The notes under the pieces: model-generated
What the model saw: only the letters and a program-made list of their open reading frames with translations
Told to the model about the DNA's origin: nothing
Database searches by the model: none
Part shown: positions 5,240 to 5,390 of the stretch, piece after piece
Position numbering within the stretch: the stretch's first letter is position 1
Layout of the letters: each line of letters opens with the position of its first letter
Made by a program: the position numbers and the translations under genes
Source: Candidatus Bathyarchaeota archaeon
GTDB taxonomy: Archaea > Thermoproteota > Bathyarchaeia > Bathyarchaeales > DTEX01
Direction: 5' to 3'
DNA: 5,390 nucleotides
Assembly (NCBI GenBank): GCA_026414245.1
Contig: JAOAJJ010000087.1
Location: 1-5,390, forward strand

Positions 5240-5390
5240 ATTTCAACACCTAGATATTTTGCGACAACCTCAACATCTTTGTCTCCCCTTCCAGATAGCG
5301 TTACAACTATTATATCGTCTCTGCTAAGGTTTGGCGCAATCTTCATCGCGTAGGCTAGAGCATGGGAGGGTTCTAGGGCGGGTATTATAC
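5236..5390 (-). CDS. trpB: Tryptophan synthase beta subunit, C-terminal fragment
   Basis: The last 50 residues of the PLP-dependent beta subunit, which joins indole to serine to make tryptophan; the rest lies beyond the right edge. The visible part begins IIPALEPSHALAYAMK, carrying the conserved Glu-x-Ser-His cofactor-pocket block, and continues to LSGRGDKDVEVV, whose Ser contacts the PLP pyridine nitrogen. This wording matches the TrpB1 type that partners TrpA, not the stand-alone TrpB2 type. The stop TGA (5238-5236) overlaps the trpA ATG by 4 bases, typical of a trpBA operon. Proline after the Glu replaces the Ser of the enterobacterial enzyme and is probably benign. Confidence 0.95.
   Translation of the reverse strand, partial: IIPALEPSHALAYAMKIAPNLSRDDIIVVTLSGRGDKDVEVVAKYLGVEI

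Overview
The window looks like a piece of an archaeal chromosome, probably from an anaerobe. Start regions carry BRE/TATA-like elements, oligo-G Shine-Dalgarno sequences appear before some genes, and other starts look leaderless. Non-ATG starts are used (TTG twice, GTG once). The gene set fits Archaea: a class III anaerobic ribonucleotide reductase, a compact SerK/ParB-fold protein, an archaemetzincin-family protein, an archaeal UppP, and trpB-trpA. A Thermoproteota-type lineage such as Bathyarchaeia is my guess; the sequence here does not prove it.

Layout. Positions 1-1790 (minus) hold most of nrdD, which runs off the left edge before its glycyl-radical C-terminus. Positions 1791-2125 are non-coding. 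They contain the nrdD leader and promoter and a GC-rich 84-base imperfect inverted repeat (1993-2076). A TATA-like element sits about 30 bases before the repeat on the plus strand, so it is a candidate structured RNA. A SerK-like gene (2126-2575, minus) follows, with a start I re-assign to a TTG behind a clear Shine-Dalgarno sequence. Then comes uppP (2661-3443, minus). An AT-rich divergent promoter region separates uppP from an archaemetzincin homologue (3518-4069, plus). That homologue has lost the catalytic glutamate of HExxHxxGxxH, and two zinc-site cysteines are replaced by His and Asp. A 354-base convergent gap (4070-4423) holds no gene I can support. The right end carries trpA (4424-5239, minus) overlapped by 4 bases by the 3' end of trpB (5236-5390, partial).

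Only trpB-trpA form an obvious functional unit, the two subunits of tryptophan synthase. The other genes are separate housekeeping or metabolic functions with their own promoters: dNTP synthesis, possible free-serine phosphorylation, polyprenyl-pyrophosphate recycling and a probable pseudoprotease. I found no CRISPR array, insertion sequence or tRNA, and no clear multi-gene novel system. The two items most worth a second look are the degenerate archaemetzincin and the hairpin with its promoter-like element.
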